Assembly: GCA_035772405.1 (NCBI GenBank)
Contig: JAYKKM010000209.1
Location: 2,150,001 to 2,214,000, forward strand
Source of the DNA: Chrysogorgia sp. JL179-B06
Lineage: Eukaryota > Cnidaria > Anthozoa > Scleralcyonacea > Chrysogorgiidae
Reading direction: 5' to 3'
DNA length: 64,000 nt
The notes under the pieces are model-generated. The model made no database searches, was not told the DNA's origin, and was given only the letters and a program-made list of their open reading frames with translations. Positions 10,226 through 22,419 of the stretch are shown here, one piece after another. The first letter of the stretch is position 1, and every line of letters starts with the position of its first letter. The position numbers were made by a program, and so were the translations under genes.

Positions 10226-11090
10226 GAATAGAATAAAACTTTATTTCATGAGGGAAATGACGTATTAACCATAAAGGTTATCTAACATACGGCCCTCAAC
10301 ATACTACAATATTTACAAATACAACATACATACTGTAACTAATACACTATTTATACAGTGGGACTAATAATGTGAAGTAAACTAATCAATTTGAAATACA
10401 TTTACAATTCAATAAAAATTTACAGTTGAAGCAAAATAGATTTTCAAAGATGGTCAATACAAGTTAGTTTTTGAAGAAAGCCGTAATTACTGAGTTTGCG
10501 TTTAGTGGTAGTTATTCTTAGAGAAAAAGTATCAGAAGTAGATACAGGTGACATGGCGAGCTGTCTAAGGCGTTAAAAAGAATCGAGGCGCTGTAGAGAA
10601 ATGTACATTTACCAAAATCAGTACGCGGGTAAGGCAGCTTGAGATCATACACGCAGGCTCTAGTACGAGAGTGTTGTCGAGTGGCTGATAGGAAATAGTG
10701 AACCTAAGTTTAAAGGAAGGTGGAGCATTGGGGTATATTAGTATATTAAATAGCAGAAGTTTCCTTAATTAGGTCAAAAACTGGAATCCATTTTAGCTTG
10801 GAGAAAAGAAGAAGAGAAGGAGTAGAATAGTTATCAGCTAAGATAATTCGTGCTGCACGCTTTTGAAGGCGAAGAATTCGGAGCAAGAGTATTTTGGAAC
10901 AATTGCCCCAGGTAACAGAGCAATAAATAATATTGGCATGAATGCAGGAGTTATAAAAACGAAGAGCACAGTCTTGAGTTAAGAAAGGTTTAATCCTACG
11001 CAGTAATGCTAGCCTACTATTGAGAGTCGCACATAATTTATCAATGTGATTGGTCCATCTAAGGTCACGCCGAGTATTTTAGGATGCGGG
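10226..11090 (-). pseudogene. LINE reverse transcriptase C-terminal fragment and 3' tail
   Basis: Minus-strand translation in changing frames gives a CR1/Jockey-type C-terminal region: a stretch like LRRIKPFLTQDCALRFYN, then WGNCSKILLRILRLQKRAAR and LFSKLKWIPVFDLI. The 3' end reads into a short ATTCT-like tail at 10,226-10,240. Stops and shifts are frequent, so this is an old copy. It probably belongs to the same minus-strand LINE as the pieces at 12.6-13.7 kb. Confidence 0.6.
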
Positions 11091-11150
11091 ACTTGCTCAT
11101 TAGACACTATTTGACACTAGTTTCATAGTATTCATGTCATGCATAGCAAG

Positions 11151-11378
11151 AACATACACGACTTTCATAATGGCTGCTAATTTAAATATTTTAAATATTC
11201 CTTTATGTGCATCTAAATTAGCCTTTATGGCCTCGTTTGCATGTCAGCAATTCAAAATAATTTTGCTTCGTAACGAGGTTGTAAAGGCCACAGTTAGTAG
11301 AGTAAAGACTAATTTATATGCACATAAAAGAATATTTAAAATGGCAGCCATTATGAAAGTCGTCTATACTGAAATAGA
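11151..11378. mobile_element. MITE with terminal ACGACTTTCATAATGG, insertion provable from a nearby empty site
   Basis: Both ends carry ACGACTTTCATAATGGCTGC in inverted orientation, with about 70 bases of TIR similarity. The flank GCATAGCAAGAACATA on the left and CTGAAATAGATCTTGCAAAC on the right are joined directly at about 11,886-11,925, which is the same locus without the insert. The target duplication is ATA or TA. Confidence 0.75.
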
Positions 11379-11412
11379 TCTTGCAAACTGAATAAGGAAA
11401 ATGAACCATTAA

Positions 11413-11840
11413 CTCTTTCCCGACAGGCTGAAAAACATCAAAAATTGAACCACCACGTTGTTCTATTGATATCTCTTGAAATAACCATAACTGTTGCGAA
11501 AGCTATACATTTTCTGGAAGCCCAATAAACCGGCTTTTACTTCCGAACAAAACACATGTTTATATAAATTAGCATTAATTATCATAAATCAGGTTGAAAA
11601 ATTTACATTTTTCTAGAAAAGGCCATCTTGCACGCCCGCGTAGCATCTTGAAAACTCAAAATGCCACCAATCGCAGAGTTGTTTATGAAATCAAATCAAA
11701 CTTGGCGTGTGCGTGGATTTCATGTTCCTGGCGCTTGTCGAATTTCAATTTTTAATCTTACGTTACCGTGTGCCGTGTTTTTCGATTGACGACTTTGCGG
11801 GTCTTCAACGACCGTTTTAACTGCGCCGGTCGGGAAAGAG
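11413..11840. mobile_element. TTAA-target MITE, 428 bp
   Basis: Flanked by TTAA at 11,409-11,412 and 11,841-11,844. Termini CTCTTTCCCGACAGGC and its inverse with one mismatch. No coding capacity. TTAA targets are used by piggyBac and Kolobok; which one mobilised this element cannot be decided. Confidence 0.75.
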
Positions 11841-12246
11841 TTAATAGTATATAAGCTATCAATAAACTTGGATCTACGAATGTCATGCATAGCAAGAACA
11901 TACTGAAATAGATCTTGCAAACTGAATAAGGAAAATCACCGATTCTTGCATTAAAAACGCCACAAAAGAATCTTACCCATTCTAGAAAATTTGTAAATGC
12001 AATGCTGTCGAGTGATAAACATCTATTCGTATTTCACGAGACGAATTTTGGGGTGGTATATAAACTGAACATATGAAGATATCATGTGGGAGATTAATTG
12101 GTTTGGGGTGGTATATTTACTGAAGATATCATGTGGGAGATTGAAATTTTTAAAATCTAATTCACCTCCAAATTCTTCATTACTATCCTTATCCAAAAAT
12201 GTAATTCCTTCTCAGAGACGATTTAATAAGTATGGTTGTTATACAG

Positions 12247-12507
12247 TTAGTGTCAAAGTTCAATTTTTCTGTTTTCCGATTGGACAAAAGCGTATCACGT
12301 GCCGGTCCGCAAAACGTCGTGTTTACTGCATTGCCCTGGCAACGAGGCAACCGGTCCATAACAGAACATTTATTGACCGGTCCACAATAGAATGGGTGCA
12401 GTGCGCATGCGCGTTAACCGTGAAGTTCCAAAGTTCATTTTATAGTTTTGCTGTTTTGAAATTTTTAAAAATGTCTGCTCGGTGAATTATTCATACTTTG
12501 ACACTAA
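12247..12507. mobile_element. Short MITE-like element with TTAGTGTCAAAGT ends
   Basis: TTAGTGTCAAAGT at 12,247 and its reverse complement ending at 12,507 bound 261 bases without a clear target duplication. Just before it, a segment containing GATATCATGTGGGAGATT is directly repeated (12,075-12,140). Confidence 0.45.
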
Positions 12508-12585
12508 TATACTATATAACAAACAACGGCGGTCTCGGGTCCACAAAACACACTGTTTCCCTCGGTCTCAGTAAATAAGTGATAA

Positions 12586-12810
12586 TTATTCCATCTGAAT
12601 TTCTGCGTGAATTTTTAGACAAAACGTTTCTGTATTTAGAAAATGAATAATAGCCATCAATGTTAACATTGTTACCACTAGCGAAATTAAATCAAAATTT
12701 CTAATTGGTGAAAGGAAATCAGTATCATTACGTTTTCCAGTAAGACCTTCAATATTCCAACAGCCAAATCGAAGAAAATTATTAGTCATTATGTCAGGAC
12801 TTATCTTCAT
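12586..12810 (-). pseudogene. Start of LINE ORF2 endonuclease (fragment)
   Basis: The minus-strand translation begins KISPDIMTNNFLRFGCWNIE and continues GLTGKRNDTDFLSPIRNFDL, which is the usual opening of an APE-type LINE endonuclease (W-N-I-x-G-L, then F-D-x-I-x-x-x-E). It is cut off after about 45 residues. It follows the SGNH-like ORF on the same strand, as ORF2 follows ORF1 in such LINEs. Confidence 0.6.
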
Positions 12811-12881
12811 CCCAAATTTGGACTAAGACAGGTCTTCTGAGTTACAGTAGTAGTAGTAAAAGTAAAGGAAACTAATAAAAT

Positions 12882-13716
12882 CTAAGTCTGACTCAGCATT
12901 ACCCGCTGGTGCCGCTGCGGCTTAAAGCTGATATGTCTTTTTTCCAGCTGATCCTGCATTATTGCACCTGCTACACTTGTTTGGGGTAGTGATTTCTGCA
13001 TACCAGGTTGGTGTGTTCTCCAGGCTTGATTGAGGTGGTGGGTTATGCATGCTTGGTTGGGTGGTGAGTTTTGTGATTTCGATGGTGCGATGGATTCTGT
13101 ATACTTCCTTGCTCTTGCATTGAAATAGCTCCCAGACTTAGTGGTATTTCCTTGGAAGTGGTCACTATTCCGGTAATTATACACTTTTGTAGGAGGGATA
13201 CCAAGTGCCAATTTCAAATAATTTTTTATATTCTTGGCTAAAGCAGGGATGCCAGATTTTCGGTTTAGATGCTTGACATCAAAGAACAAACTGCTATCGC
13301 GTAAATTACCATTACATGACTGACAATACATTGGGCAAATCTTTTATCTGATCATGAATATCCATATTTACTTCATAGCCGGTACTGTCTAACCGGTCTT
13401 GTCTGGGTGTGATACCTGATAAAAATATTTTCTTCTCAGGAAATACTCTAGTTGCTGTATTTACTAAATCCACTAGCTTCTTAATGATTTCCTGTGCTGC
13501 TTGCCGAGTGTTTATTATTAAACCCTTGTTGATTGTAAATCTTGGGGAGTTTAGAATATCGATAGCTTTTTCAGTTGTATTACATGCAATCATTTTGCTA
13601 TTGCTATTTGAACGTAATTTGTTGACATTTAGGAATCTCCTATTGGAGTCACATAGCATGACAAAATCATATTCAGATTGTGTGATTGGATCACTAACTT
13701 TGTAAAACTCAAGCAC
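12882..13716 (-). pseudogene. SGNH-hydrolase-like ORF of a LINE (one frameshift)
   Basis: Two overlapping frames (13,716-13,312 and 13,331-12,882) join into about 280 residues. The N-terminal half has VMLCDSNRRFLNVNKL, then INTRQAAQEIIKKLVDLV and FPEKKIFLSGITPRQDRLD. The C-terminal half has FFDVKHLNRKSGIPALAKNI followed by a low-complexity Asn/Gln/Pro-rich tail. This fits the SGNH/GDSL esterase-like ORF that some invertebrate LINEs carry in front of the endonuclease. The Asp-Ser of DSNRRF is in the nucleophile position. The frame changes near 13,320. The function in retrotransposition is not known to me. Confidence 0.55.
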
Positions 13717-14092
13717 ACGTTATATTTACAATAGATCAGGCAGTTGTCAACAAGGATTTGTACATTATCAGTCATATCGCTCCGCTTCAGTATAGCTTTG
13801 CATTTTTATCTCCTGTACGCTAGTATTTACTGCATCAGTTTGTTAGAAAAGTTTCTTATTGCTAAGTTACTCTCTTTATGCAGTGACAGTGCAATAAAAG
13901 TTTTATGATAAATTACCATTGATATAAAATCCTATGTCCTAGCTTGATTTAATCAGATCAATTTCGAGTAGAATCTAGACACTTAGACTGGTCGCAGCGG
14001 TTTTTCCAGTCTGCCGCATGATAGTAGAAAAAAATTAGAAAGTCCGTAGAAGCAAATGAAAATACTTAGTCCAAAGTCCAGTCCAGGGTATG
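13700..14092. repeat. Right arm of long inverted repeat (partner 9.75-10.05 kb)
   Basis: Reverse complement of the left arm with the same word order, extended here by AGTCCAGTCCAG at the outer side, which matches CTGGACTGGACTGG at about 9762. The interval between the arms is about 3.6 kb of LINE fragments and MITEs. Confidence 0.75.
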
Positions 14093-14639
14093 CCCTTTAA
14101 TCATGATGTTGTTATATACAACCAAATGTTAGCTAATAAAATGTTCGATTGAAATGTCGTGCCCAAACGTTATTTGCTGAGCTTTAATATTTATATTCAA
14201 ATGAATAAGGTGTTAACTGAAACATCCAACGCTCTCTTAGACATTCTACTTGAGTACACGCGCGCTAAAACTAACACTATAACCAGGATAAAATCATCAG
14301 AACAACACATACAGGCAAACACCAACATTACTCGCTACAAACATAATAGTCACTAATCACATGCCACAATAAACTCACAAAATCAAACTCCATCTCATAC
14401 CATTGTAACCACACAATCTGAATCTACATGCCTATTGAAATATCCACTCCACCAACCCGAAAACACTCCAGCAACACTAATAGAATGAAATAAAAGAATG
14501 AAGAGAAAATACGCTTAAAAATATGCTAAACGTCGAACATCTGAGAAGTGGGAGCTAAAAACGTAAAACGAGTATGGAGAAAAATAAAGCTGATGATCTC
14601 AAGACAAAGCAGAAAGAATCAGTTACAAAACCTTTGGAC

Positions 14640-15345
14640 CATTTCTAAGTAAAAAAGAGAAGGCACATAAACATTGACATCAATGGAAGAATTGAAATGG
14701 TCAAGCTAAAGTAGCTGAAGAATTGGCAAATTATTTCACCACTGTGGCTGATAATATCGGAGGAAGTAACAGCTAAAGAGTTCGTGTGATTTTAAGATCA
14801 CGCAAGCTCATTCCAATATCCGCTAAACTACAGATATACAAGTCAGCGATCTTACCGCATCTCATATTGCCACCTGGTGTGGCACTTCTGTCGAGCATCA
14901 AAAAAGAGAAAACTAGAACGTATTCAAGAACGAGCCCTTAAAAGCAGTGTATAATACAACTAATTCGCTTACATATCAGGAACTGCTCAACAGAGCTAAC
15001 ATATCAACCTTGAATAACAGGTGATTACAAGATCTCGCCATTATGATGTATAAAGTAAAGAATAATTTAAGCCCTGAATACATATCTGAACTTTTTAGTA
15101 AACCCAACAATATCGCTATGATCTACGAAATGCTGATTTCAATATACCTAGATACAATACAGTGAAGTATGGTAAACACTCACTCGGATACTATGAGTCT
15201 ATGATCCTTATTTCTGGTCGAAACTTAATAAATAAGATTAGAGAAAACCCCAGTTTACAGTCATTTAGGAGAAACATTAGAAAAACTGACCTTGAAAGTC
15301 TACTATAGAACAATTGCAGAGACTGCATAATATGCTCAACCTAAT
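14640..15345 (+). pseudogene. LINE reverse transcriptase remnant
   Basis: Translation in shifting frames gives a segment like AEELANYFTTVADNIGGS (RT N-terminal side), followed directly by C-terminal pieces: SLTYQELLNRANISTLNNR and LAIMMYKVKNNLSPEYISEL. The central polymerase motifs are missing, so the copy is internally deleted as well as frameshifted. CR1/Jockey-like. Confidence 0.6.
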
Positions 15346-15820
15346 ACTGATTTTATTTGTATATATATATATTTAGATTATATTTAGGTTAGTTATTTTA
15401 TAATACTGATATGCAGTTAATTAAATAATATTATCAAGCAAACGTAAACTACGCCAACATCTTGCAGTTGTGCGTTTGTAATGAAGTTATTTTAACAATT
15501 TTGACAAAGAAGTCGGGGAGGGGGTGGCTTTTGATTTGATTTAGTAATTTTTGAGTTTTGGTAATTTTTTGCTTCCTGATTTGGTAACTGGCTCTGTAAA
15601 ATGCTGGTCACACTGCAACTGTATTTGATAAGGACTACATTGTTCATTGCTCACTATGAATGCTCCATTGATTAAATGGCCAAGGTGCACATCTACAGGG
15701 GTCTGCTTAAAAGACCAACGGCAACGCCGGCTTGAAGACAGTCGCTTCAGTTTTCAGTCAGCGAGGTCAGACCAATTTTTTTACTTCCAATTTTTCAAAG
15801 CTACCACAGCATCAGCAAGT

Positions 15821-17281
15821 ATGTCGGACGTTGATGATCATTGCGAGGTATTTATTTCATGTTAAAAACGAATCTAAACCTGATATTGAACCAGGAGCCC
15901 ACGTAAAGAATATCAATGCTTTATTCATAACTTCTTCTCATTTGCCGAATTTTGACATTCAACAGGCAATAACTAACAGACATATTGTCCCTATTTTACA
16001 GGAAGAACGAAGTCTCACTTTTTTGCTGTTAATGGCAAAACCTTTTATGGGAAAAAGGGACTACTGTTTGGCGATTTTACCTTGAAAATCATCGGGGATA
16101 CGAAGGTATCCAAAGATGGTGGAGCCGGGCATTGGGTATGTTCCTGTGGCACTACACAATGCGGAACCGTTATAACAAGGTACGTAACTAGTTTTTTTTT
16201 AAATGTTGTCTTGTGAATACCAATTTATCCTCTGTTTTACACAAGTCAGGCAAAACTATCAAGTGAAACAATACTCTCCATTGTCCAACAAACACCTGAC
16301 CTGGATAACTGCATCATATCAGTTTATATCTCATCAGTGGGGAAAATGGTTTGCTGCAGAAGAAACTGTAAAATGTAGCGCACAATGTGTTTTTTTGCCA
16401 AGAGGATTTACCGAATAACGTGAGAAATAAAAACAATGTAATTTTGTATCTAGTTGGCTATTTTAAAAGTTGATCGTGATTTACACAACAGCCTTTCAGT
16501 TATTAATTGTTTCCATCTGAATAATTTTGGGTGAATTAATCCAAAGTCTTTGCGAGACGAGCTGCAGTCGGAGTCGAAGTTAGGTAACCAGTGGGTCAAG
16601 ACCATTTGACTCTACAGGTCAGGTCTTCAGTAAGTTTCTCCCAAGTATCGTTGTTTAAAATTTCCATAATAGCTTTTTGTTCTTACAGTAGGTTCTAAGT
16701 GGCATCATATTACACGCGGTTGACAGTCTTATTTTTTTCTAAATTCGCGATTAGCCAATAATTATGGCTAATTATGCCCACTTTTGCATGTACTATTGAA
16801 TCTACACGTTATAAATCTGAACGGTAACAACAAACGTTTGCGTAGTATTGAAGGGAAACTTATTTCCGCGCAAAGACTGCACGCTGCCAGTTAAGGACAA
16901 GTCAAACATGATTTCGTAGTATGCCATTTTCATTTAATAACACTACAGATTCCTTAAGCATCGGTTTGAACAATAATGCATGTATGCCTCCATTATCTTC
17001 AGAAATATAATTGATTATTGACACAATTTTTATCCTTTTCGCAGGAAGATTGTTTTAAATATCAATTGTTTTGATACTAAGCAACGATTTATTGACTCTC
17101 TGAGAGCATCATATGGAGGAGGAACGTTCTTGCTTGGCTCCCGAGTGACTGCAACGAGGATTCAGTTGTATGCAACGTTCCTGAAGGTGGACTACGAGGA
17201 GCGTGAAATACCACGACAGTTTTTGGAACCGATATACATGGGGTACCAAGGGAACCATTACTGGGTTATTTCGCATGAAGT
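15821..17281 (+). CDS. Unrecognised multi-exon gene remnant
   Basis: Candidate coding pieces: ATG at 15,821 (MSDVDDHCE, followed by GTATTT); a frame at about 16,001-16,180 reading KSHFFAVNGKTFYGKKGLLF and ending in a Cys-rich WVCSCGTTQCGTVITR before GTACGT; a possible piece at about 16,250-16,375; and an open stretch at about 17,044-17,280 with FIDSLRASYGGGTFLLGSR and IPRQFLEPIYMGYQGNHYW before GTAAGT. Donors look good but phases do not all match, so one shift near 16,000 or a missing exon must be assumed. I do not recognise the family. It could be an expressed host gene or an old mobile gene. Confidence 0.35.
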
Positions 17282-17797
17282 AAGTATTTAGTCGAAATAT
17301 TTTATTTATGGTCTCTCTTAAACCAATGTAAACCAACATAATTCTCAGGACTTTTTATTACGTTTTTTTACGACTATTGAATATTGGCATATTTTTTAAA
17401 TGCACGTTAGTTCAATTCACATATTTTAGCCCAGCAAGCACATCAACGTTGTCAGAACGTTGCTCGTACGTCCGGAAAACGTTATATCGAACGTTCGCAC
17501 AACATTTTTTGGTCGACTCCGCTATACGTCGTCATAACGTTCGCTGAAAACATTCGCTGATAACGTTCACACAACATTTACACAACTTTTCACAATGAAG
17601 GAAAACCTATGAATTGAAAACCTTTCATCATGAAAGTATCTTCGTTATAGAAGCGCAATTTCTTAGCGATTCTTTCTTAAGACTTAACGATTCTTAGCGA
17701 TTTAATGTGAATCACTTAATAACATACATGTACTGTACAGGTATTCTGCACCAGTAATAAATTTACACATTGAAATTTAAGTAGGTAACCAACAAAC

Positions 17798-18044
17798 CTT
17801 CACTTGGCTTTCCATGTTGTTTTAGGAAAGAGCTTTTCTTTTTTGGTTCAGTGTTGAACACTTGTGGACCTTTCATTGCTGGAGCCATAACTGGGGGAAT
17901 AATGGAAAAGGGCACCTTGATCTTTTCTGTACGGGTATATGTTGTACATTCAACCCAACGAGTTTTCAGGGTTGTGAGAAAGTCCTCAAGTGAAACAGGA
18001 TCTACATTCAAAGAAGCTGCAGGATTCTTTGGCATATAATCAAT
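17798..18044 (-). CDS. Gene C, exon 4 (downstream of the Kolobok copy B insertion)
   Basis: Acceptor TAACAG and donor GTTTGT bound 82 codons in phase 0, matching the phase-0 donor of exon 3 at 25,536. The protein reads SLEDFLTTLKTRWVECTTYT and FSIIPPVMAPAMKGPQVFNT, then KKKSSFLKQHGKP. See the entry at 25,536-28,223 for the rest. No further exon of this gene is recognised below 17,798. Confidence 0.55.
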
Positions 18045-21000
18045 CTGTTATAAAATTAATAGCATTACAGTATAATATGCTATGCAGTAGGTTAGATAAA
18101 CTACGTATAATTTCAGATACCGGTAAGGGAATACTCAGTTTTGTCTCAGCATGGGACAATGTTGGTCAAGCAAATAGTAAAAATGATCTACAGTAGCAAT
18201 AAGGTGGATTTTCATCATAGGCATAAAAGTTGTACATGCAAATCTATTTTGTAATCTCATTGGCTTTTACAGTGGGAAAACCAGTAAGAGATCCAGGAAT
18301 ATGCCAAGTAGAAAATTTATCTATCTTCAGTCAGACTAATCTGACCTCTACAGTACTAGGTTAAATTTCACTTTTAACTGTGGTGCACAAAACCCAGAGG
18401 AGTGCAGGTGCCTTCAATTTTCCTTCTGCAGTTACATAAAACTAAAGATTAAGGTGATCCCTATAAAACAGCCATAAAGAGTGTGTCTGTGGTGAACATA
18501 CTGTATTCTCACTTCAGTCAATTGGGCTCATTATGGCCTCCACTTAAAGTGCCCCTACGATCAAATTTTTCATTTGTATTTTTTTTATATAAATCGAAAG
18601 TACCTATTATCAGTAACTACTGTGCCAATTTTTAGGCAAATCCAAGCACGGGAAGACTCTTTTCTGGGGCATATTTCATGCGCGTTTTGCGTCCGCCATT
18701 AATTTTGAATGTTCCGGCGTTTGCCGCCTCAGCTACCGGACATGACGTCAGAGACTCAACACACGCGAATTATAGTAAAGTGCACCACAAACCACGACCT
18801 ATATATTAGCTATTTATTTTGGAGTTTTTTACTGTTTTCTTTCGGGAATTTTCCCTATTCATTGAAATGCCATCGCGTAGATGTGTCGTACAAGGCTGCA
18901 GCAATGTTTCGAAGGTGAACGAAGGGATTTCCATCCATTGAAGTCCATCGAATGTCGCCGAATATGCAAAGTGGGTTCGATTTGTACGAATGCATAGGTT
19001 AAATTTTAATCCGCAAGGAGTCTTCGCAGTTTGTTCTGAGCATTTCCAAGCAGACTGCTTCCAGCGAATGCACATGGAAGGATCTAGGCGAAACCTTTTA
19101 TCTAATTCAGTACCAACAATATGGAAAGCAAACTCGTCAAAGCTAGCCTTCCTCATCAAGAACACGTCGCAAGGTTAGTTTTGTTGTGTATTTTATATTC
19201 CTCAGTAGTTATGCTAGACTAGTTTCAACTACGATTAATATTATATACAATTACATATACACTGTATATATTAGAATAAACTCTTAAGAATTTCAATGCT
19301 CTTATAGGTTATCAATGAAATCCTGGTGGAAGGATATTTGGATGCCTCAAACGAAGCTACCACCAGTGTTGACCACGAGCCAGAGATAGACATTCCAGTC
19401 GAACAAGAAACCGACATTAGCAATCCTCTATTTGCAGTAAGTTTTGTTTCAATGTAAATGCCTCAATTTCAATTCGTGTGTCCACTCTCGATTAAATATT
19501 CTCAAGAAATATATCACTGTGACTAATTTTCTTCCAATATAGCCTGTTGATCAAGTTGATGATATATTTACTTCACATCCTTTGACAAGTACCCCTATGA
19601 AGGTTAGAGATTTTCCATTTCCTGGTCTTGGCCCCTTTGTCATTTTAGTATTCATTTTACAACTCTGTGTTTTGATCTGCTTTGACCAAGATGTTTGAAG
19701 TCTTGTCATTAGCAAAAATGGAGCTTAACACACTGTGCTTGAAATTTTTTAATGATAAATAACCTTATTTTTTCCAGGTTGGATTGTCAACTTCACTGGA
19801 ACTGGGTGAAGAGGTTGCTGATACAAGTATGGCCTCACATTTTTTCAAGAGGTATGTGGAAGCTGTATTTCATGTATTTAACCATGGGCCACTAATGTAC
19901 CAGTACATGCCTAATGTACCGGTTATTAGTTTTCCATTCAATTAATTGATTACTCTCTGTTAAGAATCAACACAGTTCATGCGAGAACTGTGTGAATGAT
20001 CATTGGGTGCAAACATTTACAGAAATTGATGAAGAACCTATAATGGTGGAAGCTGGTACGTTTGACAGCTTTGACCATAGACTCAAAGGAATGGACTGGA
20101 AACACAATTGCTGTGACAAGTTGATGTGACATCTGTGATACACTCTATTTCAATAAAGTGCACCAGATTGTATCACAGATGTTGTGTCAGCAACATTGTC
20201 CATTTAACTTGCGTTTTCACTCTGTTCCTTTGGTTGTCTTAATGGTTGGACCACACTTATCTTAGGCCACTGTATAATTGGTGATCATCCTTTACTTTTG
20301 CCAAAGGTATTAAATGTCCTTATTTATTTCATGTAGAAACTCAAACAGTGTCAGAAGCTGTAAATTATATGGATGTAGATGATGTCGAGAGTTCTTCTGA
20401 GGTTGAAATGCCTGATGATGATGGTGCTGAGGGTACCGGTAATGATAAAATATGGACTCCATCTCAAAATGTCGGTCATGAACTGTCAGACTTAGAAGAT
20501 GACAATGGAAAAGAAAAACCAAGGTATATCATACAGTACACATATTGATATAATAACAAGTTTCAGAATGGTAAGAAAATGGTATAGAACTATGGAATGA
20601 ATCATACCTTTTACGCCTGTTCCCTGAGTGCTGTAAGTATCCAACCCATTTGGTACCATTCAGAGTAAATAATAAGCATCTATTGCATTGCTGGGATGCA
20701 GGGCATAATGATTAATGTATGTGCATCCAAATCTGTACAAGGCCTGATAATTTTTTTTAAGATTAAGTTGTGATGGCAAGAATGCAAGAGAAGAGCCTAA
20801 AGGAATTGTTTTTCTGTCCAAACTCCTCCAGCTTTGCCATTTCTGCTTTGCACCAAACCCTAAGAATACAGTCACCAACACTGGCACCATGTTTTCTGTC
20901 CAGTCCGAGTGCAGAGCATGCCATGAAGTCAACACCTGGAAAAGTCAGCCATTCTTGTTGGGAAAGTTTCCTGCAGCAAACCTCCTCCTTAGCTTTGGTA

Positions 21001-21960
21001 TACTTTGTGCGGGAGCATCAGCTGGTACAGTATTATTGGTCTTCAAGCATATGGGATTGACATGCTTCAGTGAAGCACAGTATTACTACCACCAAAGGCA
21101 TATCGTACTTTCGACTATAATAAAGTTCTGGAGAGGATATAGAGAGAAGCTTATCAACTCCCTAAGTGGACGAGAAGTGATACTTGCTGGTGATGGCCGC
21201 CATGACAGTATGGGTCATTCTGCCAAATATGGTAGTTATACTATACTCTGCTGCACTATTGGTCTGATTATCCATATTGTGCTGGTACAGGTAAATTATG
21301 TTTTAATTGTTAGTTGAATGTACATGCAATCATGCATATATATTGCAAGTGGACTGAGATAAACAAAAGAAACTGAATGATGAGCCAAAATCTAAATTGA
21401 AATCCAGTTACAGGCCTGCCCGTCAAATGCTTGTACGATAACTGTAATTCAAATGTACATAGAATCAATCAACAATAATTTCACTGTACACATTTTAGGC
21501 TAACCAAGCTGGTAACAGTACAGGTATGGAATTTTTGGGGCATCAGAAAGCATTGGCTTTTTTACTTGGTACTGGAATGATTATCAAAAGGTTTCATATC
21601 TGATCGTCATGGTTCTATCACAAAATGGATGAGAGAAGAGTGTCCAAAGAAATGCAAAGACCTACGAAAGCCAGTAATTCAGCACTATTTCGACCTGTGG
21701 CACATTGCCAAAAGTAGGTTTACCACTACTGGAAACTAATTAGCCCGAAACTTGAAACACCATCAAAACTAAAGAATACAAACTACAAAAAATATATTTC
21801 TACAGAGCAAGTACCACACCAATTAATTATCACTTTTTTTGTTTTAGAAATAAAGAAGGTGTTAACCAAACTGAGTAAGGAGGGGTGCGAAAAAATTGGA
21901 CGATGGAAAAAGGCATGTGTAAGGCACTTCTACTGGTCGGTGACTTCCACAGCTTCCAAC

Positions 21961-22419
21961 CTTCAAGACCTGATAGTGCCAAAGTTCAAATCATTCTTTC
22001 ACCATGTGCTGAATATCCATACCCACTTACCAAACAAGTTATTTACCAAGTGTGCCCATGGCCCCACAGTAACACAACGTGTTTGGATGACAAAAGGTAA
22101 TTATGATAAGTTACTTCAAGACCTGATAGTGCCAAAGTTCAAATCATTCTTTCACCATGTGCTGAATATCCATACCCACTTACCAAACAAGTTATTTACC
22201 AAGTGTGCCCATGGCCCCACAGTAACACAACGTGTTTGGATGACAAAAGGTAATTATGATAAGTTACTTCAAGACCTGATAGTGCCAAAGTTCAAATCAT
22301 TCTTTCACCATGTGCTGAATATCCATACCCACTTACCAAACAAGTTATTTACCAAGTGTGCCCATGGCCCCACAGTAACACAACGTGTTTGGATGACAAA
22401 AGGTAATTATGATATTCTT
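21961..22419 (+). repeat. In-frame 153-bp tandem triplication inside the transposase
   Basis: Three back-to-back identical or near-identical copies start at 21,961, 22,114 and 22,267. Each encodes 51 residues starting LQDLIVPKFKSFFHHV and ending WMTKGNYDKL. Each copy also contains the natural donor AAAAGGTAATTATG. The unit is a multiple of three and has no stop, so reading through the intron piece stays open. Confidence 0.95.

Noticed and set aside
12084..12485. 133-residue plus-strand frame
   Set aside because: Lies across a MITE-like inverted repeat and low-complexity direct repeats; no domain.
17420..17600. Repeated AACGTTC words that looked like a regulatory array
   Set aside because: Spacing and sequence are irregular and there is no adjacent gene start; treated as low-complexity drift.
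20120..20190. Inverted repeat ACATCTGTGATACA / TGTATCACAGATGT
   Set aside because: Too short and without target duplication to call an element; lies in a transposase intron.
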